Assembly (NCBI RefSeq): GCF_037071985.1
Contig: NZ_JAXHDF010000010.1
Span: forward strand, 1-64,000
Direction of reading: 5' to 3'
DNA: 64,000 nt
Origin: Pseudogracilibacillus sp037071985
GTDB taxonomy: Bacteria; Bacillota; Bacilli; Bacillales; Amphibacillaceae
Made by a program: the position numbers and the translations under genes. The notes under the pieces were generated by a model. It ran no database searches. It saw only the letters and a program-made list of their open reading frames with translations, and was not told the origin of the DNA. Shown here piece after piece: positions 63,226 to 64,000 of this stretch; position 1 is the stretch's first letter; each line of letters begins with the position of its first letter.

Positions 63226-63554
63226 CATTTTAGTTGAACTTTTTTAGCTTTAGCTTGGCCTGGAAATAAAGCTGCCACATCGCCTTCCAGCTTAACTTGG
63301 ACATAGTCCCCTTTTTGAAGTTTTTCCACATCTTCATAGGTAAGTTTGATTAGAGACGGTTTTGGGGATGCCTCTAACAGCTCATCATAGGTTAAGTCTT
63401 TCCATTCGTCATATTCTTCCATACTCGCGTCTTCAGCGAAAAGTATACTCCCCTCTGCAACCTCTAAGATATATCCTTCCATTTTTTCATTTAATCCACA
63501 GCCTGTTATTAGAATAAAAAAACACAGAATACTAATTAATTCCTTCGACTTCAA
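63225..63554 (-). CDS. Small lipoprotein with a DUF3221-like domain
   Basis: A 109-residue protein. The signal peptide MKSKELISILCFFILITGC ends in a lipobox with the acylated Cys at residue 19. The mature part (MEGYILEVAEGSILFAEDAS and KLTYEDVEKLQKGDYVQVKL) looks like the compact OB-like DUF3221 fold found in YobA-type proteins. Function is unknown. The TTG start follows AAAGGAG by eight bases. It converges on purU and is divergent from bioY. Confidence 0.75.
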   Translation of the reverse strand: MKSKELISILCFFILITGCGLNEKMEGYILEVAEGSILFAEDASMEEYDEWKDLTYDELLEASPKPSLIKLTYEDVEKLQKGDYVQVKLEGDVAALFPGQAKAKKVQLK

Positions 63555-63589
63555 GCCTCTTTCTCCTTTCTAATTTCGCATACTCTCTC

Positions 63590-63618
63590 TTGACAACTTA
63601 TTTGTTTTCTTGTATTCT
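63590..63618 (+). promoter_or_regulatory. Promoter of bioY
   Basis: TTGACA (63590-63595) and TATTCT (63613-63618) with 17-base spacing. Confidence 0.75.
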
Positions 63619-63625
63619 ACAAATT

Positions 63626-63655
63626 ATGTTAACTTAAAAATACATAGGTTTACAT
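63626..63655. promoter_or_regulatory. BirA-type operator upstream of bioY
   Basis: ATGTTAAC, 14 bases, then GTTTACAT: the half-site sequences and spacing of the biotin repressor BirA in Firmicutes. It covers the predicted transcription start. Confidence 0.75.
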
Positions 63656-63677
63656 TATATTGACAAGGGGGAAGAAA

Positions 63678-64000
63678 ATGAGAAATTCCAAATTACAAAT
63701 GATGAATATAACTGCATTATTTGCTGCAATTATTGGTGTACTTGCCCAAGTAACCATTCCCTTACCGCTTGTGCCAATAACCGGACAGACACTTGCTATA
63801 GGACTTGCAGCTACTATATTAGGATCACGTTACGGATCGCTATCATCTGTTTTATATCTTATAATCGGAGCTATAGGTATTCCTGTTTTCTCACAAATGA
63901 GTGCAGGGTTAGGAGTTATTTTTGGACCGACCGGCGGATTCATCATCGGATTTATTCCGACTGCCTATATCATTGGTATTTATCTCGAAAAAACTAAATT
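63678..64000 (+). CDS. bioY: Biotin transporter BioY (partial, runs off the window)
   Basis: The first 107 residues of a BioY-family S component or solitary biotin importer. MMNITALFAAIIGVLAQVTI leads into VPITGQTLAIGLAATILGSR, and FSQMSAGLGVIFGPTGGFII follows, all diagnostic for BioY. The ATG has AAGGGGG upstream. A biotin-repressor operator overlaps the promoter, so it is probably expressed when biotin is scarce. The remaining C-terminal part lies beyond the window end. Confidence 0.93.
   Translation, partial: MRNSKLQMMNITALFAAIIGVLAQVTIPLPLVPITGQTLAIGLAATILGSRYGSLSSVLYLIIGAIGIPVFSQMSAGLGVIFGPTGGFIIGFIPTAYIIGIYLEKTK

Overview
The window comes from an AT-rich, endospore-forming member of the Bacillaceae (Bacillus/Oceanobacillus-like Firmicutes). 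Three spore genes support this: an alpha/beta-type SASP at 11.0 kb, a YjcZ-type tiny membrane protein at 16.6 kb and a YhcN/YlaJ lipoprotein at 20.6 kb. Gene orders known from Bacillus subtilis recur (yhaM-yhaN-yhaO-yhaP-yhaQ; queG-yhbB-trmL; odhA-odhB; bmrC-bmrD). Ribosome binding sites are strong GGAGG types, TTG and GTG starts are common, and intrinsic terminators are clear. No rRNA, tRNA, CRISPR array or prophage was seen.

0-16.5 kb: a small Asn/Gln-rich protein, an MFS exporter, then the minus-strand yhaQ/P/O/N/M block (Na+-type ABC exporter, SbcCD-like nuclease complex, 3'-5' exoribonuclease). Next come an XRE repressor with a partner membrane protein under a promoter carrying two operators, then yhzD, an SASP gene, fumC, an IDEAL-domain protein, a second MFS exporter, azlCD and map. 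16.5-28 kb: spore proteins, an SDR, a succinate-semialdehyde-type dehydrogenase, an M20 dipeptidase, yqjF, a membrane-anchored trypsin-like protease, and the BmrCD exporter behind a promoter plus leader terminator that looks like an attenuator. A beta-carbonic anhydrase is transcribed divergently.

28-37 kb: a composite ~0.5 kb repeat (a second copy in inverse orientation lies at 36.7-37.2 kb), a MurG-like glycosyltransferase, a scrambled IS3-family element sitting in the loop of the odhAB terminator, the 2-oxoglutarate dehydrogenase genes odhAB and yktB. 37-42 kb: trmL, an amidase, queG, D-amino-acid transaminase, an alpha/beta hydrolase and an 82-bp tandem repeat.

42-52 kb: a YhgE/Pip protein, an ABC exporter (ATPase plus two ABC-2 permeases) and a NarL-type two-component pair, together resembling the linearmycin-resistance set LnrJKLMN but split by a TetR regulator and an oxidoreductase gene that share an identical operator. 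52-58 kb: the most notable system, a methionine-type T-box leader followed by a SAM-hydrolase-family gene (DUF62), an ECF transporter of the MtsTUV type (S component, fused double ATPase, T component) and an M20 N-carbamoyl/N-acyl amino-acid hydrolase. This is a plausible methionine-recovery operon. 58-64 kb: a drug/metabolite exporter, an LmrB-like exporter, a candidate 6S RNA, rtcB, purU, a small lipoprotein and the start of bioY behind a BirA-type operator.
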